Source: Rhizobium sp. J15
Lineage (GTDB): Bacteria > Pseudomonadota > Alphaproteobacteria > Rhizobiales > Rhizobiaceae
Length of the DNA: 64,000 bases
NCBI RefSeq assembly: GCF_002531825.1
Contig: NZ_NWSX01000001.1
Coordinates: forward strand, 368,181-432,180
Reading direction: 5' to 3'
How positions within the stretch are numbered: the first letter of the stretch is position 1; every line of letters begins with the position of its first letter. The translations under genes were made by a program, and so were the position numbers. Of the stretch, positions 16,680 through 25,060 are shown piece after piece. The notes beneath the pieces were generated by a model. That model searched no databases, was not told the DNA's origin, and saw only the letters and a program-made list of their open reading frames with translations.

Positions 16680-17537
16680 CTAACTTCCCATCCGGTTCAG
16701 CCGGCTGCGCGGATCATTGTATTCGTTCATCGACATCGACAGCAGGAAAAGCGCCAGGAAGAGGATGACGATGACGGCGACGGGGGCGGCCACCCACCAC
16801 CATATTCCCGAGATCAGCGCCGAATGCGCATTGGCCCAGTAGATCATCATGCCCATGGTCGGCGTCTCGATATCGGTGAAGCCGAGCACCGAGAGCGTGA
16901 TTTCCATGCCGATCGACCAGATCATGTTGTTCATGGTGGTGGCGAAGACGATCGGCAGCACATAGGGCAGGTGCTCTTCGACCAGGATCTTGCTCGTGCT
17001 CATGCCGGAGTAGACGCTCTGGGTGGTGAACGGCCTCGTCTTCAGGCCGATCGCCACCGAGCGGATCAGGCGGGCGTCATAAGACCAGCCGAGCGAGGCC
17101 ATGATGACGATCAGCGTCACCCAGGTCATGTTATCCTTCAGCACGAAATAGAAGAGGATCAGCAGCGGAAATTGCGGGATGACCATGACGCTGTCGTTGA
17201 TGGCCATCAGCACCCGGTCGACCGCCCCGCCGGCGTAACCGGCGACAAGGCCGACGACCAGCGAGATGATGCGCGAGAGAAAGGCGACGCCGATGCCGAA
17301 ATAGAGCGTGTTGCGCAGCCCCGTCGTCAGTTGCCAGAACACATCCTGGCCGCGTGATGTCGTGCCGAGCCAATATTCGCCGTCCGGCGGCATGTCGGGC
17401 GGCAGCAGATAGATGTCGGTCGCGCCATAGGGCGAGAAATAAGACAGGATCACCAGGCCGACGATGACGGCGAAGAGCAGCAGGCCACAGAGGAATTCCA
17501 TGTTGTGGCGCGAGAGGTCGCGGACGATGGTAAACAT
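16680..17537 (-). CDS. Oligosaccharide ABC transporter permease (DppC-type)
   Basis: A 285-residue inner-membrane permease of the BPD_transp_1 family. The first helix is LLLFAVIVGLVILSYF; the DppC-type segment YWLGTTSRGQDVFWQLTTGL follows, then at least four more hydrophobic helices. The ATPase-contact loop is near TQSVYSGMSTSKILVEEHLP. It is separated by 3 nt from the upstream permease gene and by 1 nt from the downstream ATPase gene. It forms the channel together with the DppB-type partner. Confidence 0.85.
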   Translation of the reverse strand: MFTIVRDLSRHNMEFLCGLLLFAVIVGLVILSYFSPYGATDIYLLPPDMPPDGEYWLGTTSRGQDVFWQLTTGLRNTLYFGIGVAFLSRIISLVVGLVAGYAGGAVDRVLMAINDSVMVIPQFPLLILFYFVLKDNMTWVTLIVIMASLGWSYDARLIRSVAIGLKTRPFTTQSVYSGMSTSKILVEEHLPYVLPIVFATTMNNMIWSIGMEITLSVLGFTDIETPTMGMMIYWANAHSALISGIWWWVAAPVAVIVILFLALFLLSMSMNEYNDPRSRLNRMGS

Positions 17538-17540
17538 GTT

Positions 17541-18545
17541 CTATTCCACCTTGATGCGCGGATCGATCAGCGGGCTGAGCACGTCGATGATGAAGACGGC
17601 GGCGGCGACGCCGACGATCGACAGGGCGCTGAGGCCGAGCACCAGGCTGTAGTCGCCGGCATGCACCGCTTCGATCAGCAGATTGCCGATGCCGGGATAA
17701 CCGAAGACGATTTCGGTGATGACGGTGCCGTTGAAAATCGCGCCGAGCGACATGGCAAGCCCGGTGAACTGCGGCACCATGGCGTTGCGGGCGATGTAGG
17801 AGCGCAGGATCTTCCCCTTCGGCACGCCGCCGAGCTCGGCAAAGACGACGTAATCGTCGGTGATGATGTTGGAAACCAGCGCCCGCATGCCGATCAGCCA
17901 GCTGCCGGCGCCGACCAAGATCAACGACAAAGCCGGCAGGATGGAATGTTTGAGGATATCGAGGACGAGCGCGAAGGAGAGGTCCAGATTGGCGTTCATC
18001 TCATAGCCGCCATTGATCGGCAGCACCGGCCAGATGAAGCCGAAGACGATGAGAAGCACGAAGGCGAGGATATAGTAGGGGATGGGCAGCAGCGCGATGA
18101 AGACGAGGCTGACTGCCTTCAGCACCATGTCCTTGCGGTAATAGCCGGCGAGCGCGCCGATGGCGTTGCCGAGCACGAAGGTGATCAGCGTCGACACCGT
18201 CATCAAGCCGATCGTCCAGGGGAGAGATCGCAGGATGATGGTGGAGACGGGGGTCGGAAAGGCCGAGAGCGAGGGGCCGAGATCGCCGGTCGCAAGCCGC
18301 AGCCAGAAATGCAGATATTGCTCCCAGATCGAGCCCTGCATTCCATATAGCTCGCGCAGCGACTGGCGCATCAGTTCGATCGCATTCGGATCGGACTGAC
18401 CCATTTGCGTGATGGCGCCTATGCTTTCTTCGACCGGATCGATCGGGGTCAGGTGGGTGACGAAGAAGGTGATCGTCACGCCGAGGAATACGACGAGCAG
18501 AAACTGACCGAACCGCTTCAGCACAAAGATCAGATAGGGCGTCAT
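17541..18545 (-). CDS. Oligosaccharide ABC transporter permease (DppB-type)
   Basis: A 334-residue inner-membrane permease. The N-terminal helix with FGQFLLVVFLGVTITFFVTH is diagnostic of DppB/OppB proteins, followed by a periplasmic segment and five further helices. The cytoplasmic coupling loop reads VVFAELGGVPKGKILRSYIA. It is the first permease gene after the binding-protein gene, from which it is separated by a 109-nt spacer holding two hairpins. Confidence 0.86.
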   Translation of the reverse strand: MTPYLIFVLKRFGQFLLVVFLGVTITFFVTHLTPIDPVEESIGAITQMGQSDPNAIELMRQSLRELYGMQGSIWEQYLHFWLRLATGDLGPSLSAFPTPVSTIILRSLPWTIGLMTVSTLITFVLGNAIGALAGYYRKDMVLKAVSLVFIALLPIPYYILAFVLLIVFGFIWPVLPINGGYEMNANLDLSFALVLDILKHSILPALSLILVGAGSWLIGMRALVSNIITDDYVVFAELGGVPKGKILRSYIARNAMVPQFTGLAMSLGAIFNGTVITEIVFGYPGIGNLLIEAVHAGDYSLVLGLSALSIVGVAAAVFIIDVLSPLIDPRIKVE

Positions 18546-18589
18546 AAGGCGTTGGTTCCTCTCAGGTTCCCTTTCAAAGCAAGGAAAGG

Positions 18590-18644
18590 ATCGACGGGCA
18601 TTTGCCCGTCGATAAGGGGGCCGGCGCGATGGCTGCGCGCCGGC
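18590..18644 (-). promoter_or_regulatory. Two hairpins between binding-protein and permease genes
   Basis: Hairpin A: ATCGACGGGCA (18590-18600) with TGCCCGTCGAT (18603-18613), 11 bp perfect. Hairpin B: GCCGGCGCG (18620-18628) with CGCGCCGGC (18636-18644), 9 bp. Neither has a strong T-run in the direction of transcription. The position matches the agpA-agpB hairpins and would keep permease expression below that of the binding protein. Confidence 0.6.
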
Positions 18645-18654
18645 TTTGGGAGGA

Positions 18655-20559
18655 TTATTTCGGTTGTGCCGGCTTCAGCTTGACCATCATGAGCCTGGAA
18701 TTCGCCCAATTCGGCACCGGATCGGTATAGGGATCCTTGATCGTCGGATAGCCGGTCCAATAGGTCGTATCCATCGAGGTGAAGACGTTATAGGACATGA
18801 GCGGGATCGTCGGCATTTCGCGGGCGACCAGCTTCAGATAATCCTTGCCGAGCTCGATGCCCTTGGGATCGTCGGCGCTGATGCCGCGGATGTTCTCGAT
18901 GATCTTGTCGAGTTCCGGATTGGACCAGCGCTGCCAGTTGCGCGGCGGCTGAACGTCACCCTTCTTCGCCACGAACTGCGAGTGCCAGCTGTCGAGGAAG
19001 AAGGAGAGGTCGGGATCGCCGCCCCAGGTTTCGACGCTCCAGGCGATTGCCACCTGGAAATCGCCGGGCTGCAGCGCCGTCTGCCAAAGTTTCGCGGCGG
19101 GCACGGCTTTCGCGTCGATACCGAAGGCCGCCCATTGCTGGGCAATCAGCGTGCCGGCGCGGGTGAAGACCGACCGTGTGTCGCCTTCGACCGTCATCCG
19201 GATCTTGAAGGGCTGTCCATCAGGGGTCAGCCATTTGCCGCCGGATTTCTTGAAGCCTGCCTTTTCCAGAAGTTCGCCGGCCGCTTTCGGATCCGGTTTC
19301 CACCAGCCATAGCCGAAGGCACCGCTGATCGCCTGCGGATCGGTCGGGATCTGGTCCTTGAACTTCGGCTGCTTACGCAGGATATCGGCGATCTGCTGGC
19401 CGATGGTCGGGTCATAGGGCTTGATCTTGCTCTTGCCGGTATCGATCTCGAAGTCCTTCAGCCAATCCTGCATCGGCGCCTGATAGTCTTTCATCGTGGC
19501 CGCCGTCGGCGGCACGCCGAGTGCGGACAGCGTCGCCGCGCCGCGGTAGCTCGCCATGTCGACCGCCTTGATGTCGATCAGGAGCGCCAGCGCCCAGCGA
19601 ACATCGGCATTGTCGAAGGGCGGATTCTGGGTGTTGAAGATGACGGCCGGCAGCGTCGGATCCGGATGGGCGAAGGGGAAGCCCGGGAACCACGTGTCGA
19701 TGGTCTTCGACTTCTCCTTGAGGGTGAACATGCCCTCCGGCGTGTTATCGTGAATGATATCGAGGTTGTGCTCGAGCTGGGCGATCGTCCGCTTATCCGG
19801 CGGGCCTGGATCGGTATAGGTCACATATTTCGGGGCCGGCTCGCCGAAGCGGGCAAGAGAGGTCCGCTGCCAGTCGTCGCGCTTCTCCCAAGTATACCAT
19901 TTGCCCTGAGGGTCATAGGCCTTCAGCTTATAGGCGCCGAGCGAGACCGGGTTGGCGAAATCATAACGAAGCGGATCCTCCACCTTCTCGAACACGTGCT
20001 TCGGCATGATCCAGGCGCCGTTCCAGCGCACGGTGAAAATGGCGTGGAAGCGCGAATTCGGCTTCTTCAGCTTGAACACGACCGTCTGGGGATCGGTCGC
20101 CTCGACGCTTGCCACCTGCACGGAGAAGGCCGCGCTCCAGACCATGCCGGGGTGGTCCATCTGCGTCTTGACGGTATAGACCACGTCGTCGGCCGTGAAC
20201 TCGACGCCGTCGCTCCAGAAGAGCCCCTTGCGCAGTTTCACGGTCATCTCGGTGAAGTCGGCATTGTATTGCGGTTTGTCGGCGGCGAGCGAATTGTCCC
20301 AGGCCGCGCCGCCGAGCCCCTGTTCGGGGTCGATATACCAGAGCGTATCCATGGTCAGCTGCTGCAGGCCGGTCGAAACACCGCCGCCGCCATTGACCCA
20401 GATGTTGAACCAGCCGGGATTCTTGATCGTCCCTTCCGGATTTTCGACGATGAGCGTCTCCTTGCGCGGCAAGGAGGTGTAGTCATCGGCCTTGGCCGCC
20501 GCCGTCAGGCCGAGTGCGGCCAGCGCGACGCCAAATGCGAGCCTCTTCCACTGTTGCAT
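18655..20559 (-). CDS. ABC transporter periplasmic substrate-binding protein (family 5)
   Basis: A 634-residue SBP_bac_5 protein. The ATG at 20559 follows a strong GGGAGGAGTTC; the open frame continues upstream but without a ribosome site. The signal peptide is LAFGVALAALGLTAAAKA, cleaved near AKA-DD. Typical family segments are present (LRKGLFWSDGVEFTADDVVY). The size matches other rhizobial oligosaccharide-binding members and exceeds peptide-binding ones. The operon with an arabinofuranosidase suggests arabino-oligosaccharides as ligand. It lies 183 nt downstream of the GH51 gene. Confidence 0.86.
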   Translation of the reverse strand: MQQWKRLAFGVALAALGLTAAAKADDYTSLPRKETLIVENPEGTIKNPGWFNIWVNGGGGVSTGLQQLTMDTLWYIDPEQGLGGAAWDNSLAADKPQYNADFTEMTVKLRKGLFWSDGVEFTADDVVYTVKTQMDHPGMVWSAAFSVQVASVEATDPQTVVFKLKKPNSRFHAIFTVRWNGAWIMPKHVFEKVEDPLRYDFANPVSLGAYKLKAYDPQGKWYTWEKRDDWQRTSLARFGEPAPKYVTYTDPGPPDKRTIAQLEHNLDIIHDNTPEGMFTLKEKSKTIDTWFPGFPFAHPDPTLPAVIFNTQNPPFDNADVRWALALLIDIKAVDMASYRGAATLSALGVPPTAATMKDYQAPMQDWLKDFEIDTGKSKIKPYDPTIGQQIADILRKQPKFKDQIPTDPQAISGAFGYGWWKPDPKAAGELLEKAGFKKSGGKWLTPDGQPFKIRMTVEGDTRSVFTRAGTLIAQQWAAFGIDAKAVPAAKLWQTALQPGDFQVAIAWSVETWGGDPDLSFFLDSWHSQFVAKKGDVQPPRNWQRWSNPELDKIIENIRGISADDPKGIELGKDYLKLVAREMPTIPLMSYNVFTSMDTTYWTGYPTIKDPYTDPVPNWANSRLMMVKLKPAQPK

Positions 20560-20742
20560 GAACTCCTCCCTAGAAAGCGACGATCTGGCGGCCGCAAAGG
20601 CACGCATGGGCACGTCGCGGTTGTCGGTTTGCGGTGGCGTCGGGACCCTCAGTCCAGCGCTCCAGCGAACCATCCCTCCGGCCCGCCTGCCTCCTCGCAG
20701 GTGAGCCGAATTTGCTCAGCCGGGATTACCCGGCGGCGGCTG

Positions 20743-22251
20743 TCACACGGACAGCCGGATGACGTTGTAGGACAGCGGCTTCAGCGCCGTCCGCAACCTT
20801 CCATCCTCGATCTTGGCGCTCTCGACATTGACGGGAGCGACCGTCTGCGGCCGTGCTGCCGTGTTGACGGCTTCGAGATCGCCATGGGTCATTTCCACCT
20901 GCTCGATCAGGCGGGCGCCGCCAAACCCTTCCAGCCGCACGTCGAGATCGAGCGCCGTCTGGGGGTGGCGGTTGACGGCAAAGAAGGTGAGCGTCCTGCC
21001 GTCTTCGGAATGAACCGCCGATACGTCGAGATAGGGAACGTCGTTCTCCTCGTCGCCATCATAGGTCGGGCCGTCGACGACCAGCTGCAGCGCCGCGCCG
21101 CGGCCATAGCGGGAGGCATAATAGAACGGGTAATAGATGGTCTGCCGCCAGGCAGCGCCGCCGTCCTCGGTCATGATCGGCGCGATGACGTTGACGAGCT
21201 GGGCGATGCAGGCGATGCGCACCCGGTCGGAGCGGCGGATGAAGGTGTTCAGGATGCCGCCGACCTGCAGCACGTCCTCGAAATTGTAGACGTCTTCCAG
21301 AAGGTGCGGCGCATCCGGCCACTCGTCGCGCGCTAGGATCTCCTTGTCCTGCTGGTTGGAGTGGTACCAGACGTTCCATTCGTCGAAGGAAATGCCGATC
21401 GTCTTCTTCGAGCGCTTCTTCGCCTTGATGTAATCGATCACGCCGCCGATCGTGGTGATGTAGCGGTCGAGTTTGGTCGCGCGGGCGAGGTAGTTGAGCG
21501 TATTCTTCTCGCGATTGGCGAAATACATATGCAGCGAGATGTAATCGGCGCTGTCATAGCACTGCTCGAGAACCTGGGCCTCCCAATCGGGATAGGTCTT
21601 CATATCGGAATTGGACGAGCCGCAGACCACGAGTTCGAGCGACTTGTCGAAGCCGCGCATGGCCTTGGCCGTCTCATCCGCCAGCCGACCATATTCATAG
21701 GCCGACTTGTGGCCGACCTGCCAGGGGCCGTCCATCTCGTTGCCGAGGCACCACAATTTGACATCGTGCGGATTGGCCCAGCCGTGCTTGCGGCGCAGGT
21801 CCGACCAATAGGTGCCGCCGGGATGGTTGCAATATTCCAGGAAATTGCGGGCCGCATCCAGGCCGCGTGAGCCGAGATTGACGGCGAGCATCGGCTTGGT
21901 ATTCGCCTTCTTGCACCAGTCGACGAATTCGTTGACGCCGATCTGATTGGCTTCGCGGGTGCGCCAGGCAAGGTCGAGACGAACGGGGCGCTCGGAGCGC
22001 GGCCCGACGCCATCCTCCCAATTATAGGCTGAGACGAAGTTGCCGCCGGGATAACGGCAATAGGACGTGTCGAGATCGCGGACCAGATCGAGCACGTCGC
22101 GGCGGAAGCCATCTTCGTCGGCTGTGGGATGTCCGGGCTCGTAAATGCCCCCGTAGATCGCTCTGCCGAGATGCTCGAGGAATGAACTGTAGAGCCTGGC
22201 ATCAATGGTCGCGATGCGAAAATCGCGGTGGGCAACGACATTCGTCTTCAA
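20743..22251 (-). CDS. Alpha-L-arabinofuranosidase, glycoside hydrolase family 51
   Basis: A 502-residue GH51 enzyme that releases terminal alpha-L-arabinofuranosyl units. The catalytic acid/base Glu is in CLGNEMDGPW and the nucleophile Glu in SFDEWNVWYH. The N-terminal RLYSSFLEHLGRAIYGGIYE is strongly conserved in the family. The TTG at 22251 is the likely start (GGGAGGATCCG just before; resulting N-terminus KTNVVAHRDF), rather than the ATG at 22275. There is no signal peptide, so it acts in the cytoplasm on imported arabino-oligosaccharides. It heads the minus-strand operon that continues with the ABC transporter; the ArsR-type regulator gene lies directly upstream. Confidence 0.93.
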   Translation of the reverse strand: MKTNVVAHRDFRIATIDARLYSSFLEHLGRAIYGGIYEPGHPTADEDGFRRDVLDLVRDLDTSYCRYPGGNFVSAYNWEDGVGPRSERPVRLDLAWRTREANQIGVNEFVDWCKKANTKPMLAVNLGSRGLDAARNFLEYCNHPGGTYWSDLRRKHGWANPHDVKLWCLGNEMDGPWQVGHKSAYEYGRLADETAKAMRGFDKSLELVVCGSSNSDMKTYPDWEAQVLEQCYDSADYISLHMYFANREKNTLNYLARATKLDRYITTIGGVIDYIKAKKRSKKTIGISFDEWNVWYHSNQQDKEILARDEWPDAPHLLEDVYNFEDVLQVGGILNTFIRRSDRVRIACIAQLVNVIAPIMTEDGGAAWRQTIYYPFYYASRYGRGAALQLVVDGPTYDGDEENDVPYLDVSAVHSEDGRTLTFFAVNRHPQTALDLDVRLEGFGGARLIEQVEMTHGDLEAVNTAARPQTVAPVNVESAKIEDGRLRTALKPLSYNVIRLSV

Positions 22252-22302
22252 CGGATCCTCCCGTTTATGTATCAAGATTTTTGTTTTCTTGCCTCTAACT
22301 TG

Positions 22303-22458
22303 ATATCAGGAATGTCGTGCTGTCAACCGAGTCACGCTTTTTATCATACTAATTTCAATTTCGATAAAAGCCTTTTAATAACAGATAGTTGAAGACATTT
22401 TTCAGTCCCCGACGCTAAGCGGACGTGCTTTTTATAAATCAAAATTTCCGATATCATG
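22303..22458. promoter_or_regulatory. Promoter region of the arabinofuranosidase operon with candidate ArsR half-sites
   Basis: An AT-rich spacer upstream of the GH51 gene. It contains ATTTCCGATATCATG (22444-22458) and ATATCAGGAAT (22303-22313). The first is nearly identical (14 of 15) to a sequence in front of the regulator's own gene, and the second matches the other arm of that palindrome in 10 of 11 positions. These are candidate operators for the ArsR-type regulator; binding is inferred. Confidence 0.5.
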
Positions 22459-22461
22459 TAA

Positions 22462-23385
22462 TCACACATGCAGCCGCATGATGATGTCGCGGCCGTGATT
22501 TCCGAAGCCGCGGCCGAAAATATTGACGCCGCCGGTATGGCCGGCATTTTCCGCGATGCCGACGCGGAGCCGAATGGAGGAGTGCTGACCGAGCGCGAGA
22601 TCGGCGAGCGTGACATTCGATGCGGCGACACCGTCGATGAAGGTGCCGCGCGTCGAGATCCGCCAGGTCTTCATCATCCCATATTGCGAGCCCTCGAGCT
22701 TCCACCAGGCCGGCGTGAAGGCGCCGCGCTTGTCGCCGTAATCGCCGGGCGACGTCCAGGTGCCGATCGCCATGCCGTTGACCCAGAGCGTGATGTCGGA
22801 CGGCCAGTCCGGATTGGTGCCGGGCACCTCAGACGACAGCTCCAGCGAAAATTCGATGGCGCGGATATCCTTGTTCAAGACCTTGGCATTGTTAGGAAAT
22901 TTGTACTCGACATAGCCCCGCCCGAACCAGACGAGCCCGGCCTGCATGCGCTGCGGATCGAGGAAATAGTCGGGCACATCGAGGGGGCCGATGACGCTCT
23001 CGGTAGAGCAAAGACCGCATGGCGCATGCACGTCGCAGCTGGTGTACAGGCCCACCGGCATCTCGACTTCGATGATATTATTGGCCCGCTGGGCCGCACT
23101 TTCCTCGAAGCTGATCAGGATCTCGCTGTAGATCGCCGAGCAGATCTTCTGGTTCCCTTTCCGAGCCTTCGCCAGCTGCGAATCGACAAGCCGCGCATCT
23201 TCCAAAATCTGAATGCCGGTTGCGACCGTGGATTGGGGGAGGAAAAGCGCGCGGGCGATATCATTGATATTCATCGGCCCTTTGGCGCAGAGCAGCTTGA
23301 GTATCTCGATGCGCGCCGGTGCCGAAAGCGCGCGTATCGCATCACTATTCTCGCCGGCGGCAATCGTCAAAAACGAACGTTCCAT
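22462..23385 (-). CDS. ArsR-type winged-helix regulator with a large C-terminal domain
   Basis: A 307-residue protein. The N-terminal about 100 residues are an ArsR-like winged helix (IRALSAPARIEILKLL, NINDIARALFLPQSTVATGI as recognition region). The remaining 200 residues are not found in metal-sensing ArsR proteins: a Cys pair CGLC near residue 130, then a beta-rich part with WPSDITLWVNGMAIGTW and a C-terminal IFGRGFGNHGRDIIM. The large domain probably senses a sugar or its catabolite. The ATG at 23385 has GGGGAAGTG before it; the frame extends upstream without support. It precedes the GH51-transporter operon on the same strand and is the obvious candidate repressor for it. Confidence 0.8.
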   Translation of the reverse strand: MERSFLTIAAGENSDAIRALSAPARIEILKLLCAKGPMNINDIARALFLPQSTVATGIQILEDARLVDSQLAKARKGNQKICSAIYSEILISFEESAAQRANNIIEVEMPVGLYTSCDVHAPCGLCSTESVIGPLDVPDYFLDPQRMQAGLVWFGRGYVEYKFPNNAKVLNKDIRAIEFSLELSSEVPGTNPDWPSDITLWVNGMAIGTWTSPGDYGDKRGAFTPAWWKLEGSQYGMMKTWRISTRGTFIDGVAASNVTLADLALGQHSSIRLRVGIAENAGHTGGVNIFGRGFGNHGRDIIMRLHV

Positions 23386-23397
23386 CACTTCCCCATA

Positions 23398-23427
23398 ATT
23401 TCCGATGTCATGATGTATATCAGAAAT
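23398..23427. promoter_or_regulatory. Candidate operator in front of the ArsR-type gene
   Basis: An interrupted palindrome, ATTTCCGATGT ... ATATCAGAAAT, arms at 23398-23408 and 23417-23427. It lies 12 nt upstream of the regulator's start codon. Its left arm recurs at 22444 ahead of the GH51 gene. Autoregulation is inferred. Confidence 0.5.
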
Positions 23428-23955
23428 TATGATACAGCAAGAGGTCGATCTGAATGAGGTCGGTATCGAAAATAATCGCAGGTGATATTGGTTGCATGAC
23501 CTTTGGCGCAGTAGTGGAAGTGAGCGGCAGGGGCGTGAGCTTGTTCCTCCATCACGGAGCCCGAGAGGCTCACGCGCTTCCCGCGTAGAAGGCGACAAAG
23601 AAGGATGGATGATATCCTTTCCGGCTAGCCTGCCGACCCGTGGGCGTGGTTGCTCGATTGGCCCACCGAGAACTGCTGGAATTGTTGACCTTCGTCACCG
23701 CCGCATCCGCTCACCGAAATCAGCTCCAACGCGATTCAGGAATGATGAACTGAGGCGGCATTATCGGCGGCGCTCGATCGCCGTCGGAAAAGCGTTCACC
23801 TCCCGAAGGCCAGCATCTAGGCGTGGCCCCTCGCCATTTACCCTAAAAGGTAAGGTAAATTCAGTGCGCTTCTATGTCGCGCAGAAGTCCAATTGACTCA
23901 TAAAACTTGGAGATATAAGTGATTCGGATAAAATTTTGAGAATCAAGTAGAATTT
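23428..23955. other. Non-coding stretch upstream of the polysaccharide genes
   Basis: About 530 bp with no frame that has a ribosome site and a recognisable protein. Base composition drops toward AT near 23880-24010, at the entry into the polysaccharide patch. No terminator, tRNA or repeat could be recognised here. Confidence 0.4.
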
Positions 23956-25041
23956 ATGCATCATCTAGGCGCCGCTGTAATACAGAGAAAAAAAGAAAAG
24001 TTGATTGGAATAGTAAGGAAGTTCGTAAAGCCTGGGCAACCTTACATTATAGTGGACTTTCCTTCAGATAAAGATCCGGGGCATCATGCAAGTTGGCTCG
24101 GGTTGTCGCGAGTATTAAAAGAAGTAACGGGGCGGATGCCCGTGCTTACTTGTAGCACTTCCCAAAGTCTAGACGAGATAAAAGCAACGCCGGGCGACGC
24201 TCCAATATTCATTTGTGGCTGGAGCGATTTTGGAGATCTGCGGGCGGGCAGGGATGATATTCGCTGCCGTTTGATGTGGAAATATCCGGATCGGACGATC
24301 ATCCAGATGCCGCAATCGATTCACTTCGCAAACGAGGCGCTCAAGGAATACGCCAAACGCACCATTGGAAGGCATCGCAACTTTTTTTGCATGACGCGCG
24401 ATGACGAGAGCTTTGAGCTGGCGAGAGCCAACTTTGATTGTGAGGTTGAGCCGGGCCCCGATACCGCATTCGGTATCGAGAGGCTCAAACCCTTCGAAGC
24501 TGACCCCCTGAGAGTGTTGTATGTGATGCAGCCGCTCGGCGATGCCGACGTCGATATTGCCGCAGCGCGGGCGATCGTCGATGGGCCTTTGACGAATTGG
24601 ATCAATGGTCCAAACCGTTTGTCGCGTATGCGCAAGTCGAGCATCGTCAGCTCAACGATGCGGCATGGCTTCAGCCGCGCAGCAATAGTGGCTCAGCACC
24701 GCGAGGAGGTTGCTTCTCGATATGTCGACTATGGCGTGAAGCTCTTGTCCGGCGCCCAGCGGATAATCACCAACCACCTACACGGCCATATTCTCTGTCT
24801 TTTGCTCAATAAGCCGCATGTTGCGGTCGCGAGGGACGGAAGCAGCCTTCACGCTTTCATCAGTAGCCGGACTGGCGACAGCCCTCTGGTGGAGAAGGCG
24901 ACCACCGCCAGCGAAATTTTCGCAGCAATGTCTCGGCTGCCCTATGTGATCGGCGGAACCTGGTACAAGTCGAGCCGCCCCATGAATCTGGGTCACAGCA
25001 TTCCCACCCCCGATCTAGTCCCTCAACCTTCGATAGTCTGA
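23956..25041 (+). CDS. Polysaccharide pyruvyl-transferase family protein (divergent)
   Basis: A 361-residue protein that fits the PS_pyruv_trans family: YIIVDFPSDKDPGHHASWLG at the N-terminus, YPDRTIIQMPQSIHF in the middle, and ITNHLHGHILCLLLNKPHV with the conserved HG near the C-terminus. Members add ketal pyruvate to exopolysaccharide sugars. Two usual signatures are altered: the HxNxGD loop reads KDPGHH, and the GGGNFGDL loop reads CGWSDFGDL, so activity or donor use may differ. The start ATG has no good ribosome site. It is 19 nt upstream of a flippase gene, consistent with a surface-polysaccharide operon. The first 60 bases are AT-rich, unlike the surroundings. Confidence 0.75.
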   Translation: MHHLGAAVIQRKKEKLIGIVRKFVKPGQPYIIVDFPSDKDPGHHASWLGLSRVLKEVTGRMPVLTCSTSQSLDEIKATPGDAPIFICGWSDFGDLRAGRDDIRCRLMWKYPDRTIIQMPQSIHFANEALKEYAKRTIGRHRNFFCMTRDDESFELARANFDCEVEPGPDTAFGIERLKPFEADPLRVLYVMQPLGDADVDIAAARAIVDGPLTNWINGPNRLSRMRKSSIVSSTMRHGFSRAAIVAQHREEVASRYVDYGVKLLSGAQRIITNHLHGHILCLLLNKPHVAVARDGSSLHAFISSRTGDSPLVEKATTASEIFAAMSRLPYVIGGTWYKSSRPMNLGHSIPTPDLVPQPSIV

Positions 25042-25060
25042 TTATCGGTAGGAGCTCAGT

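Noticed and set aside
18646..21336. Open frame of about 900 codons on the plus strand
   Set aside because: Antisense to the binding-protein and GH51 genes, which have signal peptide, ribosome sites and catalytic motifs; the frame itself shows no family.
23492..23896. Gene of 134 codons upstream of the polysaccharide patch
   Set aside because: Arg/Ser/Pro-rich translation without domain or ribosome site.
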